A DNA stretch of 64,000 bases, from positions 6,512,501 to 6,576,500 of the forward strand of contig NZ_CP107932.1 of NCBI RefSeq assembly GCF_036032445.1, written 5' to 3'. The stretch is from Nocardia sp. NBC_00416. Lineage in GTDB: Bacteria; Actinomycetota; Actinomycetes; Mycobacteriales; Mycobacteriaceae. This document shows positions 1 through 9,015 of the stretch, piece after piece; positions within the stretch are counted from its first letter, which is position 1, and each line of letters opens with the position of its first letter. Made by a program: the position numbers and the translations under genes. The notes under the pieces are model-generated. The model did not search any database and was not told the DNA's origin. It saw only the letters and a program-made list of their open reading frames with translations.

Positions 1-1
1 C

Positions 2-2500
2 TTCGTGTATTCGCCGCGGGTGGAGGGTGTTCATCTGCGGTTCGGTGCGGTGGCGCGGGGTGGTTTGCGCTGGTCGGATCGGTTGGAGGATTTCCGGACC
101 GAGATTCTGGGTCTGGTGAAGGCGCAGGCGGTGAAGAATGCGGTGATCGTGCCGGTGGGTGCGAAGGGTGGTTTCGTGGTGAAGCGCCCGCCGGCCGCCA
201 CCGGCGACGCCGCCGCCGACCGGCAATCACGGATGGCCGAAGGCGTGGCCTGCTATCGCACGTTCATCTCCGGGCTGCTGGATATCACCGACAATGTCGA
301 CCTCGCCGGCGGGCAGGTGCTGCCGCCGGACCGGGTGGTGCGGCGTGACGGTGATGACACGTATCTGGTGGTGGCGGCGGATAAGGGTACGGCGACTTTT
401 TCCGATATCGCGAATGATGTTGCGGGTCGGTATGGGTTCTGGTTGGGGGATGCGTTCGCGTCGGGTGGTTCGGCGGGTTATGACCACAAGGCGATGGGGA
501 TTACTGCGCGGGGGGCGTGGGAGAGTGTGAAGCGGCATTTCGCGGAGATGGGTGTGGATACTCAGTCGCAGGATTTTTCTGTGGTGGGTGTGGGGGATAT
601 GAGTGGGGATGTTTTCGGTAACGGGATGTTGTTGTCGGAGCATATTCGTTTGGTGGCGGCGTTCGATCATCGTCATATTTTCTTGGATCCGGATCCGGAT
701 GCGGGGTCGTCGTTCGGTGAGCGTGAGCGGTTGTTCGGTTTGGCTCGGTCGAGTTGGGCGGATTATGATCGTTCGTTGATCAGTGCTGGCGGCGGCGTGT
801 TCGACCGGACTGTGAAATCGGTGCCGATCAGCCCGCAGGCCCGCACCGCGCTCGGCCTGCCGGACGGTGTCGTCAAACTTTCACCACCCGAACTGATCCG
901 CGCGATTCTGCTCGCCCCGGTGCAATTGCTCTGGAACGGCGGTATCGGCACCTATATCAAGGCGAGCAACGAAACCAATGCCGACGCCGGGGACAAATCC
1001 AACGACGCGGTTCGGGTGAATGCCGACCAACTCCGGGTGAAGGTGATCGGCGAGGGCGGTAACCTCGGTGCCACCGCTCTGGGCCGGATCGAATTCAGCC
1101 GTAACGGTGGGAAGATGAACACCGACGCGCTGGACAATTCGGCCGGGGTGGACTGTTCCGATCACGAGGTGAACATCAAAGTTCTGCTCGACGGTGTGGT
1201 GTCGGCGGGGGAGCTCGAGCTCGCCGATCGCAATCCGCTGCTCGCCGAGATGACCGATGAGGTCGCGCAGATGGTGTTGCAGGACAATATCTCGCAGAAC
1301 TATGTGATGGGAATCTCGCGGGCCGAGTCGGTGGGAATGCTCAATGTGCACCGGCGCCTCATCGAGGAGCTGGAGACGCGCCGTGGGCTGGACCGCGGGC
1401 TCGAGGCACTGCCCACCGATGCCGTGCTGAAACGGCGGCTCGAAGAGGGCACCGGGCTCGCCTCGCCCGAACTGGCCAATCTGCTTGCCCATGTGAAGTT
1501 GTCGCTCAAGGCCGATCTGCTCGCGGGCGATCTGCCCGACAACGCCTACTTCGCCGCCCGGCTGCCCGGCTACTTCCCGACTCCGCTGCGGGAACGGTTC
1601 GGTGCCGCGATCAAGAAGCATCGCTTGCGCCGGGAGATCGTCACCACTGTGATCGCCAACGAGGTGGTCGACTACGGCGGTGTCACCTATACGTTCCGGC
1701 TCGGTGAGGAGGTCGGCGCCACCGCGACCGATACCGTACGGGCCTTCTCCGCGGTCACCGATGTCTTCGGCCTGCACGACATCTGGGAACGGATTCGCGC
1801 CGCAGATACCACCGTCGGGGTGCGCGACCAGCTCGAACTGGAGACCAAACGGACCCTGGACCGGGCCTCCCGCTGGCTGCTCACCAACCGCCCGCAGCCC
1901 ATCGCGGTCGGCGCCGAGATCAACCGGTACCGGGAGGGCGTCAGCGAACTGGCGCCGAAGGTTCCGGGTTGGCTGCGCGGTCATCACGTCACCACGCTCA
2001 CCGACCAGGCCGCGGACCTGGTCGCGCACGGTGCGCCACTCGATCTCGCGACCGAGGTCTTCGGACTGCTGCATCTGTTCCCGCTGCTCGACGTGCTCGA
2101 TATCGCCGATATCACCGACCGGTCCGGTGATGAGGTCGGTGCGCTGTACTACGCGCTGAACGAGCATCTCAAGATCGACTGGCTGCTCGAGGCGGTCAGC
2201 CATCTGGAACGCGGCGACCGCTGGCATGCCTTGGCCCGCCTCGCATTGCGCGACGATATGTACAGTTCGCTGCGCTCCCTCACCCTCGATGTGCTCTCCG
2301 GCGGCGACCCGGAGGAGACTGCCGACGAGAAGATTGCATACTGGGAGTCCAAGAATCAGTCCCGGCTCGGTCGCGCCCGCGCGGCGCTGGCGGAACTGTT
2401 CGAGTCCGGAACCCACGATCTCGCCACGCTGTCGGTCGCGGCGCGGCAGGTGCGCAGCATGGTGAGTGGGGTGGGTGCCCAATCGGAGGTACCACGGTGA
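2..2500 (+). CDS. gdh: NAD-specific glutamate dehydrogenase, large (~180 kDa) class, C-terminal part
   Basis: Oxidatively deaminates glutamate to 2-oxoglutarate with NAD+ in the cytoplasm. The reading frame is open from the first bases of the window, so the N-terminal half lies outside; about 832 residues remain, against roughly 1,600 for the full-length actinobacterial enzyme. Family signatures are visible: RGGLRWSDR near the start, then KGGFVVK, the glycine-rich GDMSGDVFGNGML and EGGNLGATALGR of the dinucleotide-binding region, followed by a long helical C-terminus typical of the large class. The stop overlaps the GTG of the thioesterase gene by 4 bp, so the two are probably co-transcribed. 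Codon use changes sharply inside the gene: about 1-190 and 355-785 favour G/T third positions, while the rest favours C/G. Confidence 0.93.
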   Translation, partial: FVYSPRVEGVHLRFGAVARGGLRWSDRLEDFRTEILGLVKAQAVKNAVIVPVGAKGGFVVKRPPAATGDAAADRQSRMAEGVACYRTFISGLLDITDNVDLAGGQVLPPDRVVRRDGDDTYLVVAADKGTATFSDIANDVAGRYGFWLGDAFASGGSAGYDHKAMGITARGAWESVKRHFAEMGVDTQSQDFSVVGVGDMSGDVFGNGMLLSEHIRLVAAFDHRHIFLDPDPDAGSSFGERERLFGLARSSWADYDRSLISAGGGVFDRTVKSVPISPQARTALGLPDGVVKLSPPELIRAILLAPVQLLWNGGIGTYIKASNETNADAGDKSNDAVRVNADQLRVKVIGEGGNLGATALGRIEFSRNGGKMNTDALDNSAGVDCSDHEVNIKVLLDGVVSAGELELADRNPLLAEMTDEVAQMVLQDNISQNYVMGISRAESVGMLNVHRRLIEELETRRGLDRGLEALPTDAVLKRRLEEGTGLASPELANLLAHVKLSLKADLLAGDLPDNAYFAARLPGYFPTPLRERFGAAIKKHRLRREIVTTVIANEVVDYGGVTYTFRLGEEVGATATDTVRAFSAVTDVFGLHDIWERIRAADTTVGVRDQLELETKRTLDRASRWLLTNRPQPIAVGAEINRYREGVSELAPKVPGWLRGHHVTTLTDQAADLVAHGAPLDLATEVFGLLHLFPLLDVLDIADITDRSGDEVGALYYALNEHLKIDWLLEAVSHLERGDRWHALARLALRDDMYSSLRSLTLDVLSGGDPEETADEKIAYWESKNQSRLGRARAALAELFESGTHDLATLSVAARQVRSMVSGVGAQSEVPR

Positions 2501-2976
2501 CGAACGCTGTTTCCCGCAACGGAGAGGGTGTCGACGCGGAGGGCGCCGTCGCGGCGCCGCCGCGCCGGTTCCACACCGCTGTGCACGTGCGCTGGTCCGA
2601 TATGGATGTCTTCCAGCACGTCAACCACGCTCGGATGGTGACATTGCTGGAGGAAGCGCGGATTCCGTGGCTGTTCGAGGACGACCGGCCCACCGTGGCA
2701 TTGCGCGATGGATGCGTCCTGGCGGATCTGCACGTGAAGTACCGGGGCCAGCTGCGCCACGATGACACTCCGCTCGATATCGCGATGTGGATCGAGCAGT
2801 TGCGGGCGGTCGACTTCACCGTCGGCTACGAGGTGCGGGCCGCCACCGCGGCTCCCGGCTCGCCCGCCGCGGTCACCGCCACCACCCAGCTCGCCGCGTT
2901 CGATATCGAGACCCAGCGGTTGCGCCGCCTCAGTGAGCCCGAACGCGAATATCTGGCGCAGTGGATGGATCGGTGA
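2497..2976 (+). CDS. Acyl-CoA thioesterase, 4HBT hotdog family
   Basis: A 159-residue single-domain hotdog thioesterase, expected to hydrolyse acyl-CoA thioesters in the cytoplasm; the natural substrate is unknown. The signature WSDMDVFQHVNHARM at about residues 33-47 contains the D-x-[FY]-x-H-x-N pattern of the 4HBT/YbgC group that supplies the catalytic Asp. The GTG start overlaps the upstream gdh stop by 4 bp (GTGA), which implies translational coupling. A thioesterase directly after gdh is, from memory, also the mycobacterial arrangement (Rv2475c next to Rv2476c). Confidence 0.87.
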   Translation: MTNAVSRNGEGVDAEGAVAAPPRRFHTAVHVRWSDMDVFQHVNHARMVTLLEEARIPWLFEDDRPTVALRDGCVLADLHVKYRGQLRHDDTPLDIAMWIEQLRAVDFTVGYEVRAATAAPGSPAAVTATTQLAAFDIETQRLRRLSEPEREYLAQWMDR

Positions 2977-3001
2977 GCGGTCCGGCCGAACCGGCCACAT
3001 C

Positions 3002-3670
3002 GTGATCTCCGACCAGCGCGCCCTGACCGTAGCGGACCCGGCGGAACGCGAGAACCTGGCCACCTTCCTCAACCGGGCGCAACGACTCGATCCGGCGGTG
3101 GTGGTCCGGTTGCGTCGTCGCGGAAAAGGGTTGGTGGCCGCCTGGGTTGCCACCGGTTTCGAGACGCTCGCGACCCGTACGGTCACCGCCGAGCTGGCTG
3201 TCGACGACGCGACGGTCGGGGTGGACACGGTGCTGGCCGGTCTGCGGGGCCCGGGTCCGATCGACCTCGGGTACTCCCTGGATTCCGCATGGCGTGGCGC
3301 GCTGCCCCCGGATACCGGATTCGGCCATATCGACGATCTCCCCGCTCGCACCCTGGTGGAACTCGCCGAACGCGGGGCAGACCTCGCGAGGGAGCACGGC
3401 TCCGGCCACGGTCCACCCGTGTCGCTGCTCGATCAGACCGTGGTGACGGTATCCGCGGCGCAGGACCGGGTACAGGTGCCGATGCGGGTGGTCTTCGCGC
3501 TCACCGCCATGGACTTCGTCCCGCACTCGGGGGACCGCGCGGATTCCGGGCGGATTCCCTCCGGCGAACTCGTTCGGGTACGCGCGAGCAACACCTGGCT
3601 GCGGCTGGATGCCCGCTACGGCTCGGTCGCCCGCCGGAGAGCCGGCGGGCTCTCCCTGACTCCGCACTGA
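3002..3670 (+). CDS. Conserved actinobacterial protein of unknown function
   Basis: A 222-residue soluble protein with no signal peptide or membrane segment. The GTG start at 3002 is chosen because it is the first plausible start after the thioesterase stop (26 bp upstream) and because the composition is normal from there on. No catalytic motif is recognised. It begins with an Asp/Ala/Arg-rich segment and has mixed alpha/beta character throughout. Position suggests it is the last gene of the gdh-thioesterase unit, corresponding by place to mycobacterial Rv2474c (from memory). A short imperfect hairpin (3669-3694) overlaps its end and separates it from the convergent HNH gene. Confidence 0.7.
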   Translation: MISDQRALTVADPAERENLATFLNRAQRLDPAVVVRLRRRGKGLVAAWVATGFETLATRTVTAELAVDDATVGVDTVLAGLRGPGPIDLGYSLDSAWRGALPPDTGFGHIDDLPARTLVELAERGADLAREHGSGHGPPVSLLDQTVVTVSAAQDRVQVPMRVVFALTAMDFVPHSGDRADSGRIPSGELVRVRASNTWLRLDARYGSVARRRAGGLSLTPH

Positions 3671-3710
3671 CCGGATCGAAGAATCGCTCCGGTCGTTCGA
3701 GGTCGGCGCC

Positions 3711-4442
3711 TCAGGCCGCGCCCTCGCCCAGGTATTGCAGCCAGACCGGGTCGAGTTCGTTCACCGTGGACAGCAGGCGCCAGTGCGGGCCCTTCGGGGA
3801 GACCAGCGGCGAGCGCAGGGTCCAGCCCAGTTCGCTGAGCAGTTTGTCGGCTTTGCGGTGGTTGCAGGGCGCGCAACTCGCGACGCAGTTCTCCCAGCTG
3901 TGTTCACCACCCCGGCTGCGCGGGATGACATGGTCGATGGTCTCGGCTTTGCTGCCGCAATATCCGCAGCGGTAACGGTCGCGCTGCATGAGGGCCGCGC
4001 GGGTCATCGGGACCCGGGCGCGGTAGGGGACGCGGACATAGGTGCGCAGGCGAATGACGGAGGGGATGACCACGGCGGCGCCGGCGGAGTGCAGGACCGG
4101 GCCGGTGGGGTCGTGGTGTACCGCGTCGGCCTTGTCACAGACCAGGAGCACGATCGCGCGGCGGGCGGTGAGCGCCGTCAGCGGTTCGTAGGTGGCGTTG
4201 AGCAGCAGAACGCGGCGTTTGAGCCAGCTGATCGCCTGCGTCGGCGGGGTATGGGGGGAAGAATCGCTCTCGGAGCGGATGAGATCGGGATGGGAAGCGG
4301 TATCGGCGCTGTGCCGGTTGACCGCGTGATCGGACAGCAATTGCAGCGGAGGAGCCCCCGACCCACGAGCGTGGACGTCGGCGGGCTTCAGTTGTCGGTG
4401 GCGTATCGCCTCCGGTGATCGGGCGCCGGTCCGTTGCTTCAT
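3711..4442 (-). CDS. HNH endonuclease family protein
   Basis: A 243-residue protein with a C-terminal HNH nuclease domain. The zinc-knuckle pairs CGYC and CAPC bracket the core IDHVIPRSRGGEHSWENC, which contains the catalytic His and the Asn of the HNH fold. The middle part, starting LKRRVLLLNATYEPL, matches the common actinobacterial HNH family that often lies near glbO. The first ~60 residues look disordered, so translation may begin downstream of the ATG at 4442. The role is unknown; no restriction or phage genes are nearby. It is convergent with the upstream gene and divergent from glbO, with about 250 bp of likely promoter DNA between them. Confidence 0.85.
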   Translation of the reverse strand: MKQRTGARSPEAIRHRQLKPADVHARGSGAPPLQLLSDHAVNRHSADTASHPDLIRSESDSSPHTPPTQAISWLKRRVLLLNATYEPLTALTARRAIVLLVCDKADAVHHDPTGPVLHSAGAAVVIPSVIRLRTYVRVPYRARVPMTRAALMQRDRYRCGYCGSKAETIDHVIPRSRGGEHSWENCVASCAPCNHRKADKLLSELGWTLRSPLVSPKGPHWRLLSTVNELDPVWLQYLGEGAA

Positions 4443-4696
4443 GTCGACCCCAAATTCTGCGTTTCAAGATCATGTGGTATCTCGGCAGAGACAGAAACCA
4501 GTTGACCATGGAAAGCCCCGCAGCGCACGGTTATTTTGCACAATGGCCGGTTAACGGTCGCTGAATCGACGCCCAGCAGCTACCGCGCCCGAAACGCCTG
4601 GTGCGAGCCCCCGATGGTAGGCGTGCCCCGGCGAATCTGCGAACCCGTGCCGACGCGGGCACAATGGACGGCGCATCCAGCGAAACGAGAGGGTTC

Positions 4697-5128
4697 ATGA
4701 CTTCGGGTAATCCGGCCTCCGGCACTCCGGCGGGCGAACAGGCCACGCTCTCTTTCTACGAAGCCGTCGGCGGAGACGAGACATTCCACCGGTTGGTGGC
4801 CGTTTTCTACCGTGAGGTCGCCGCCGACGAGATCCTGCGGCCGATGTACCCGGAAGCGGATCTGGGACCGGCCGAGCGTCGCCTGCGGATGTTCCTCGAG
4901 CAGTACTGGGGCGGCCCCCGGACCTACTCCGACGAACGCGGACACCCACGGCTGCGGATGCGGCATATGCCGTTCCAGATCGGCCCGATCCAGCGGGACG
5001 CGTGGTTGCGGTGCATGCGCATCGCGGTCGCGGAACTCGAACCCGAGGTTCTCGACGACGAACACCGCCGCCAACTCCTCGACTACCTCGAGATGGCAGC
5101 GAACTCGCTGGTCAATACTGCCTGGTGA
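4697..5128 (+). CDS. glbO: Group II truncated haemoglobin
   Basis: A 143-residue haem protein of the trHbO type, expected to bind O2 and related ligands in the cytoplasm. The core runs from TLSFYEAVGGDETF, through the E-helix region LRMFLEQYWGGPRTY, to RHMPFQIGPIQRDAWL, where the proximal His (MRH...F) and the Trp typical of group II globins are visible. The ATG at 4697 is chosen: a purine-rich AACGAGAGGG lies just upstream, and the preceding in-frame codons look non-coding. A small hairpin (5133-5148) follows the stop and may end transcription. Confidence 0.92.
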   Translation: MTSGNPASGTPAGEQATLSFYEAVGGDETFHRLVAVFYREVAADEILRPMYPEADLGPAERRLRMFLEQYWGGPRTYSDERGHPRLRMRHMPFQIGPIQRDAWLRCMRIAVAELEPEVLDDEHRRQLLDYLEMAANSLVNTAW

Positions 5129-5132
5129 CCGT

Positions 5133-5148
5133 GCGGACATCCGTCCGC
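5133..5148 (+). terminator. Short hairpin after glbO
   Basis: GCGGAC-ATCC-GTCCGC forms a 6-bp stem with a 4-nt loop, 4 bp after the glbO stop. There is no T-run. It is a possible weak terminator, supported only by position and symmetry. Confidence 0.35.
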
Positions 5149-5419
5149 GGGGATCGAGTGCTGCCGCGGGCGGACGGAGCGGTAGCTGGATGGACGAGGC
5201 GAGCGGGTCGCGGCGCGAACGGTGAACTCGTCGTAAGCGTTCTCCTCCCGGTTCGCTTCCACGACGGTCACTGTGTCGGCGCGCGGGGCGCGATGACGGC
5301 GCGGGACGGGCCGCAACCCGCGCGCCGCAGGCGCGCCATCGGACAGACGCCGCAGGCGGCGCCGATAAACACAGCGAGCCCGCAGTGAACTACTACAGAG
5401 GATCGTCTACCTTTGTTTG

Positions 5420-5716
5420 GTGAGCATTCTCGAGACAGTGGCGGTTTTCGCCGGTATCCCGCTGGGGATCTACCTCATAATCGCTGGTTTGTCGTTCCTC
5501 GGTAAGCCGCTGCCCGGTGAGAAGCCGGTCCATTTCGATCTGAGCAAGGAATGGACCGCGGCTCCGGTGCTGTGGAGCGCTACCGACGAGGTCACCACCG
5601 GGCACGGTCACTCCTACGATGCCGGTGAGTCGTCGCATGGTTCGCATGTGGCGTTCGACTCCCTCGAGTCACCCAAGGAAGCGTTGATCGGAGGCCGGGC
5701 AAGTGGCAAGTACTAA
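5420..5716 (+). CDS. Small single-pass membrane protein of unknown function
   Basis: A 98-residue protein starting at GTG 5420 (a TTG codon directly precedes it). One transmembrane helix is seen at about residues 7-27 (VAVFAGIPLGIYLIIAGLSF). A hydrophilic His/Ser-rich tail follows, with a GHGHSYDAGESSHGSH segment that might bind metal, although this is only a composition argument. The stop overlaps the start of the DUF5130 gene by 14 bp, so the two are co-translated. Its place next to DUF5130 matches the small Rv2468A-type gene of mycobacteria (from memory). Confidence 0.75.
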   Translation: MSILETVAVFAGIPLGIYLIIAGLSFLGKPLPGEKPVHFDLSKEWTAAPVLWSATDEVTTGHGHSYDAGESSHGSHVAFDSLESPKEALIGGRASGKY

Positions 5717-6167
5717 TTGGCCGGCGGTGGTCGAGTCCGAACTGCCGCGCGGATACGCGCTCACCAGCAGCGGCCGGGTCTCCGGTGTGCACGAGGCCGG
5801 TGGCGTCTTCAAGGAAGCCCCGTTCGACAACAACGAGCGGCTGGCCATGGACAATGTCCTCACCGAGGCCACTCGGGCCACCAAGGTTCGGTTCAACGTC
5901 TATATCGGCGATCTCGGCCCGGATGCCGCCGCCGCCGTGGACGCTCTGTTCCCCAGCACCCCGGAGGCGGCGCATTCGGTGCTCATCGCCGTTTCCCCGA
6001 ACAACCACGCGGTGGAGGTCCGGTCCGGTAAGGATGTGGCCGATCGCGCGAACGACCGGGTATGCCAGCTCGGGGTCACCGCCGCACTGAGTTCACTGCG
6101 GCAGGGTGAGTTGATCGACGGGCTGATCTCGGCGGTCCGAGTGATGTCGGCGGCTATCGGCCGCTGA
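5703..6167 (+). CDS. DUF5130 family protein (TPM-like)
   Basis: A 154-residue protein matching the actinobacterial family now called DUF5130, distantly related to TPM/phosphatase-fold domains. It has no signal peptide or membrane helix. The N-terminus LPRGYALTSSGRVSGVHEAG and the central segment AVEVRSGKDVADRANDRVCQ are characteristic. The biochemical role is not known. The GTG start at 5703 overlaps the upstream small membrane protein gene by 14 bp, which suggests that the two proteins act together at the membrane. A strong hairpin (6199-6230) separates it from the convergent pepN. Confidence 0.82.
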   Translation: MASTNWPAVVESELPRGYALTSSGRVSGVHEAGGVFKEAPFDNNERLAMDNVLTEATRATKVRFNVYIGDLGPDAAAAVDALFPSTPEAAHSVLIAVSPNNHAVEVRSGKDVADRANDRVCQLGVTAALSSLRQGELIDGLISAVRVMSAAIGR

Positions 6168-6198
6168 TATCGCAGGAGCGCTCGCTACCGACGACAAC

Positions 6199-6230
6199 GG
6201 CGCGTCCACCCGATCAGGGGTGGACGCGCC
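6199..6230. terminator. Bidirectional terminator hairpin
   Basis: A perfect 13-bp stem (GGCGCGTCCACCC / GGGTGGACGCGCC) with the 6-nt loop GATCAG lies between two convergent genes, where it can end transcription from both sides. Confidence 0.8.
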
Positions 6231-6249
6231 GTTCGTTCGTTCGTCCCGG

Positions 6250-8895
6250 TCAGGTGTTGTCGAAGGCGCGGGCCCGCAGGGAGCGTTCGATGCCCGCTTT
6301 GCCCTCGATCACCAGCCGACGCAGGGCCGGCGGGTGATCGGCTCCGAGGAATTCATCGGCGCGGGCCACGGCCTCGTCGCTGATGTCCCAGGCCGGGTAC
6401 AGCCCGACCACCGCTGTCTGCGCGACCTCACTGGATCGGCGTTCCCAGACCGCCGGGATCTCGTCGAAGTACCGCTGTACGAACGGTGACAGCAGTGCGT
6501 CCTGGCCTGCTCGCGCGAAGCCGGCGACGATCGAGCGGGCGGTGATGTTGGGCACCGAGTCGTCGCCCATCACCGTCTCCCACGCCGTTTCCTTCACCGC
6601 CGTCAGCGGGCGCGCGGCGGCGGCGGTGGCCGCCTGGCGCCGACCGGCCGCTGTCTCGTCGTTGCGCAGTTCGGCGTCGATGGTGGGGGTGTCGTCGGGG
6701 CCGTCGATGTCGATTTCTCCGGCGGCGGCGAGAGCGGTGAGCAGCCGCCAGCGCAGATCGGTGTCCACGATGAGCCCGGGCAGTCCGGCGGAGGCCGGAT
6801 CGCCGTCCAGCAGTCCGCGCAGTACCTCGGTGTGCTGCCCGGACAGTTTCGCTCCGGTGAGGGCGTTGACGAACGCGAGCTGGTGATCGGACGCGGGAGC
6901 CGCTTTCCGCGCCAGTTCGAGCAGGCGGTCCGCGTAGTCCGGCCAGCCGGTGCTGTCCGCCCACGTCGGATCCGCGTAGCTGCCCAGGGTGGTGTTGGCT
7001 TGCATGAGCAGCCGCTGGACCACACCGATCTCGGATTCCGCGCCGATTCCGCGCTGCACCAGCGCCACGAAGTCCCGGGCCCGGAACTCGGCCTGCCTGG
7101 TCATCTCCCAGGCGGCGGACCAGGCCAGGGTGCGCGGGAGCGGTTCGGCGATATCGGCGATCCGGTTGACCAGGACGTCGAGGGAGTCGGCGTCGAGGCG
7201 GACCGAGCAGTAGGTGAGGTCGTCATCGTTGATCAGCACGAATTTGCCGCGTTGGGTGCCGATCAGCTCGGGCACCTCGGTGCGTTCGGCTGCTTCGAGG
7301 TCGAGTTCCACCCGCTCGGTGCGCACCAGTTTGCCGTCCTGGTCGTCGTAGACGCCGACGGCCAGCCGGTGTACGCGCTGTTCCCCGGCCCCGGGCGCGG
7401 CCCCCTCCTGGATCACCGAGAAGGCGGTGAACTTGCCGTCGGCGTCCACTTCGAACTCGGGCCGCAGGATGTTGAGGCCGGTGGTCTTGAGCCATTGGGC
7501 GCCCCAGGTGGACAGATCGCGCCCCGACGATTTCTCCAGGGCCGCCAGCAGGTCGTCGAAGGTGGCGTTGCCGTACGCGTGGTCGGCGAAGTAGGCGCGC
7601 AGCCCGGCCAGGAACGGTTCCAGTCCGACGTAGGCGACGAGTTGTTTGAGCACGCTCGCGCCCTTGGCGTAGGTGATGCCGTCGAAGTTCACCTCCACCG
7701 CGGCCAGGTCGGGGATATCGGCGGCGATCGGGTGCGTGGAGGGCAGCTGGTCCTGCCGGTAGGCCCACGATTTCTCGACGTTGGCGAAAGTGGTCCAGGC
7801 GCTGGTGTATTCGGTGGCCTCGGCCTGGCACAGGACCGAGGCGAAGGTCGCGAACGATTCGTTGAGCCACAGATCGTCCCACCACTTCATGGTGACCAGA
7901 TCGCCGAACCACATGTGCGCCATCTCGTGCAGCACGGTTTCCGCGCGCCGCTCGTAGGAGGCCCGGGTGACCTTGGACCGGAACACGTAGTCCTCGAGGA
8001 AGGTGACCGCGCCCGCGTTCTCCATGGCCCCGGCGTTGAACTCCGGGACGAACAGCTGGTCGTATTTGCCGAACGCGTACGGAACGCCGAAGTTCTTGTG
8101 GTAGAAGCCGAAACCCTGTTTGGTCTCGGTGAACAACCGGTCCGCGTCCATGAACTCGGCGAGCGAGGCGCGGCAGTAGATGCCGAGCGGGATGGTGCCG
8201 TGGTCGTCGGTGTAGCTGTCGGTCCATTCGGCGTACGGCCCGGCGATGAGCGCGACCAAGTAGGTGCTCATGAGCGGAGTGGTGGCGAAACGGTGCTTTC
8301 CGCCGTCCACGGTTCCCACGCCGTTGGAGATGACTTTCCAGTCCGCCGCGGCGGTGACCTCGATATCGAAGGTGGCCTTGAGGTCGGGCTGGTCGAAGCA
8401 GGCGAACATCCGTTTGGCGTCGGCGGTCTCGAACTGGGAGTACAGGTAGACCGCGTCGTCGGCCGGATCGACGAACCGGTGCAGACCTTCACCGGTGTGT
8501 GAGTATTCGCAGTCGGCCTCGAGCACGAGCTCGTTGTGTTCGGCCAGGTCGGGCAGCGCGATACCGGTGGACTCGTCGTAGCCGGCGATATCGAGCGCGG
8601 TGCCGTTGAGCACCGCCGAGCGCACGCCCCGCGCGACGATATCGATGAACGTGGACGAACCGGGTTTCGCGGTGAAGGTCACCGTCGTGCGGGAGAAGAA
8701 CGTCTGCTCGCCCGGTTTCCCCGTCCCGTGTCCATTGGGGATGTACGAGGGCCCTGCATGGTTACGCTCCGCTACCGCTTCCGGGCCTGACTCGCTCATC
8801 CCGTCGGTCAGATCGAGTTCGATGCGGTAGTTGTCGACCGATACGACCTCGGCGCGTTCGATCGCCTGGTCGCGGGTGAGGTTCGGTGCGGACAT
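6250..8895 (-). CDS. pepN: Aminopeptidase N, M1 zinc metallopeptidase
   Basis: An 881-residue cytoplasmic aminopeptidase that removes N-terminal residues from peptides. The substrate-binding GAMENAG motif is at about residues 288-294. The zinc site HEMAH is at about 322-326, with the third ligand in the downstream WLNE. The C-terminal half is the ERAP1-like helical domain (TLAWSAAWEM...). ATG at 8895 (MSAPNLTRDQAIERAE) is the start that fits the family; the frame stays open further upstream, but only as shadow coding over purC. It is divergent from purC with 120 bp between the starts. Confidence 0.95.
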   Translation of the reverse strand: MSAPNLTRDQAIERAEVVSVDNYRIELDLTDGMSESGPEAVAERNHAGPSYIPNGHGTGKPGEQTFFSRTTVTFTAKPGSSTFIDIVARGVRSAVLNGTALDIAGYDESTGIALPDLAEHNELVLEADCEYSHTGEGLHRFVDPADDAVYLYSQFETADAKRMFACFDQPDLKATFDIEVTAAADWKVISNGVGTVDGGKHRFATTPLMSTYLVALIAGPYAEWTDSYTDDHGTIPLGIYCRASLAEFMDADRLFTETKQGFGFYHKNFGVPYAFGKYDQLFVPEFNAGAMENAGAVTFLEDYVFRSKVTRASYERRAETVLHEMAHMWFGDLVTMKWWDDLWLNESFATFASVLCQAEATEYTSAWTTFANVEKSWAYRQDQLPSTHPIAADIPDLAAVEVNFDGITYAKGASVLKQLVAYVGLEPFLAGLRAYFADHAYGNATFDDLLAALEKSSGRDLSTWGAQWLKTTGLNILRPEFEVDADGKFTAFSVIQEGAAPGAGEQRVHRLAVGVYDDQDGKLVRTERVELDLEAAERTEVPELIGTQRGKFVLINDDDLTYCSVRLDADSLDVLVNRIADIAEPLPRTLAWSAAWEMTRQAEFRARDFVALVQRGIGAESEIGVVQRLLMQANTTLGSYADPTWADSTGWPDYADRLLELARKAAPASDHQLAFVNALTGAKLSGQHTEVLRGLLDGDPASAGLPGLIVDTDLRWRLLTALAAAGEIDIDGPDDTPTIDAELRNDETAAGRRQAATAAAARPLTAVKETAWETVMGDDSVPNITARSIVAGFARAGQDALLSPFVQRYFDEIPAVWERRSSEVAQTAVVGLYPAWDISDEAVARADEFLGADHPPALRRLVIEGKAGIERSLRARAFDNT

Positions 8896-9015
8896 CGGGC
8901 TCCTTCGAGGACACGATTGGTGCGGGCACGGGCGTTGTCCACAATGCCACGTGGGTAAGGTTGCCCGCGCGGGAGACGACCTCGCCGGCCACTCGACCAG
9001 GATCGGAGCGATAAC

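Noticed and set aside
881..2482. 533-codon antisense frame over gdh
   Set aside because: Shadow frame caused by high GC; His/Gln/Arg-rich, no domain, and gdh itself is clear.
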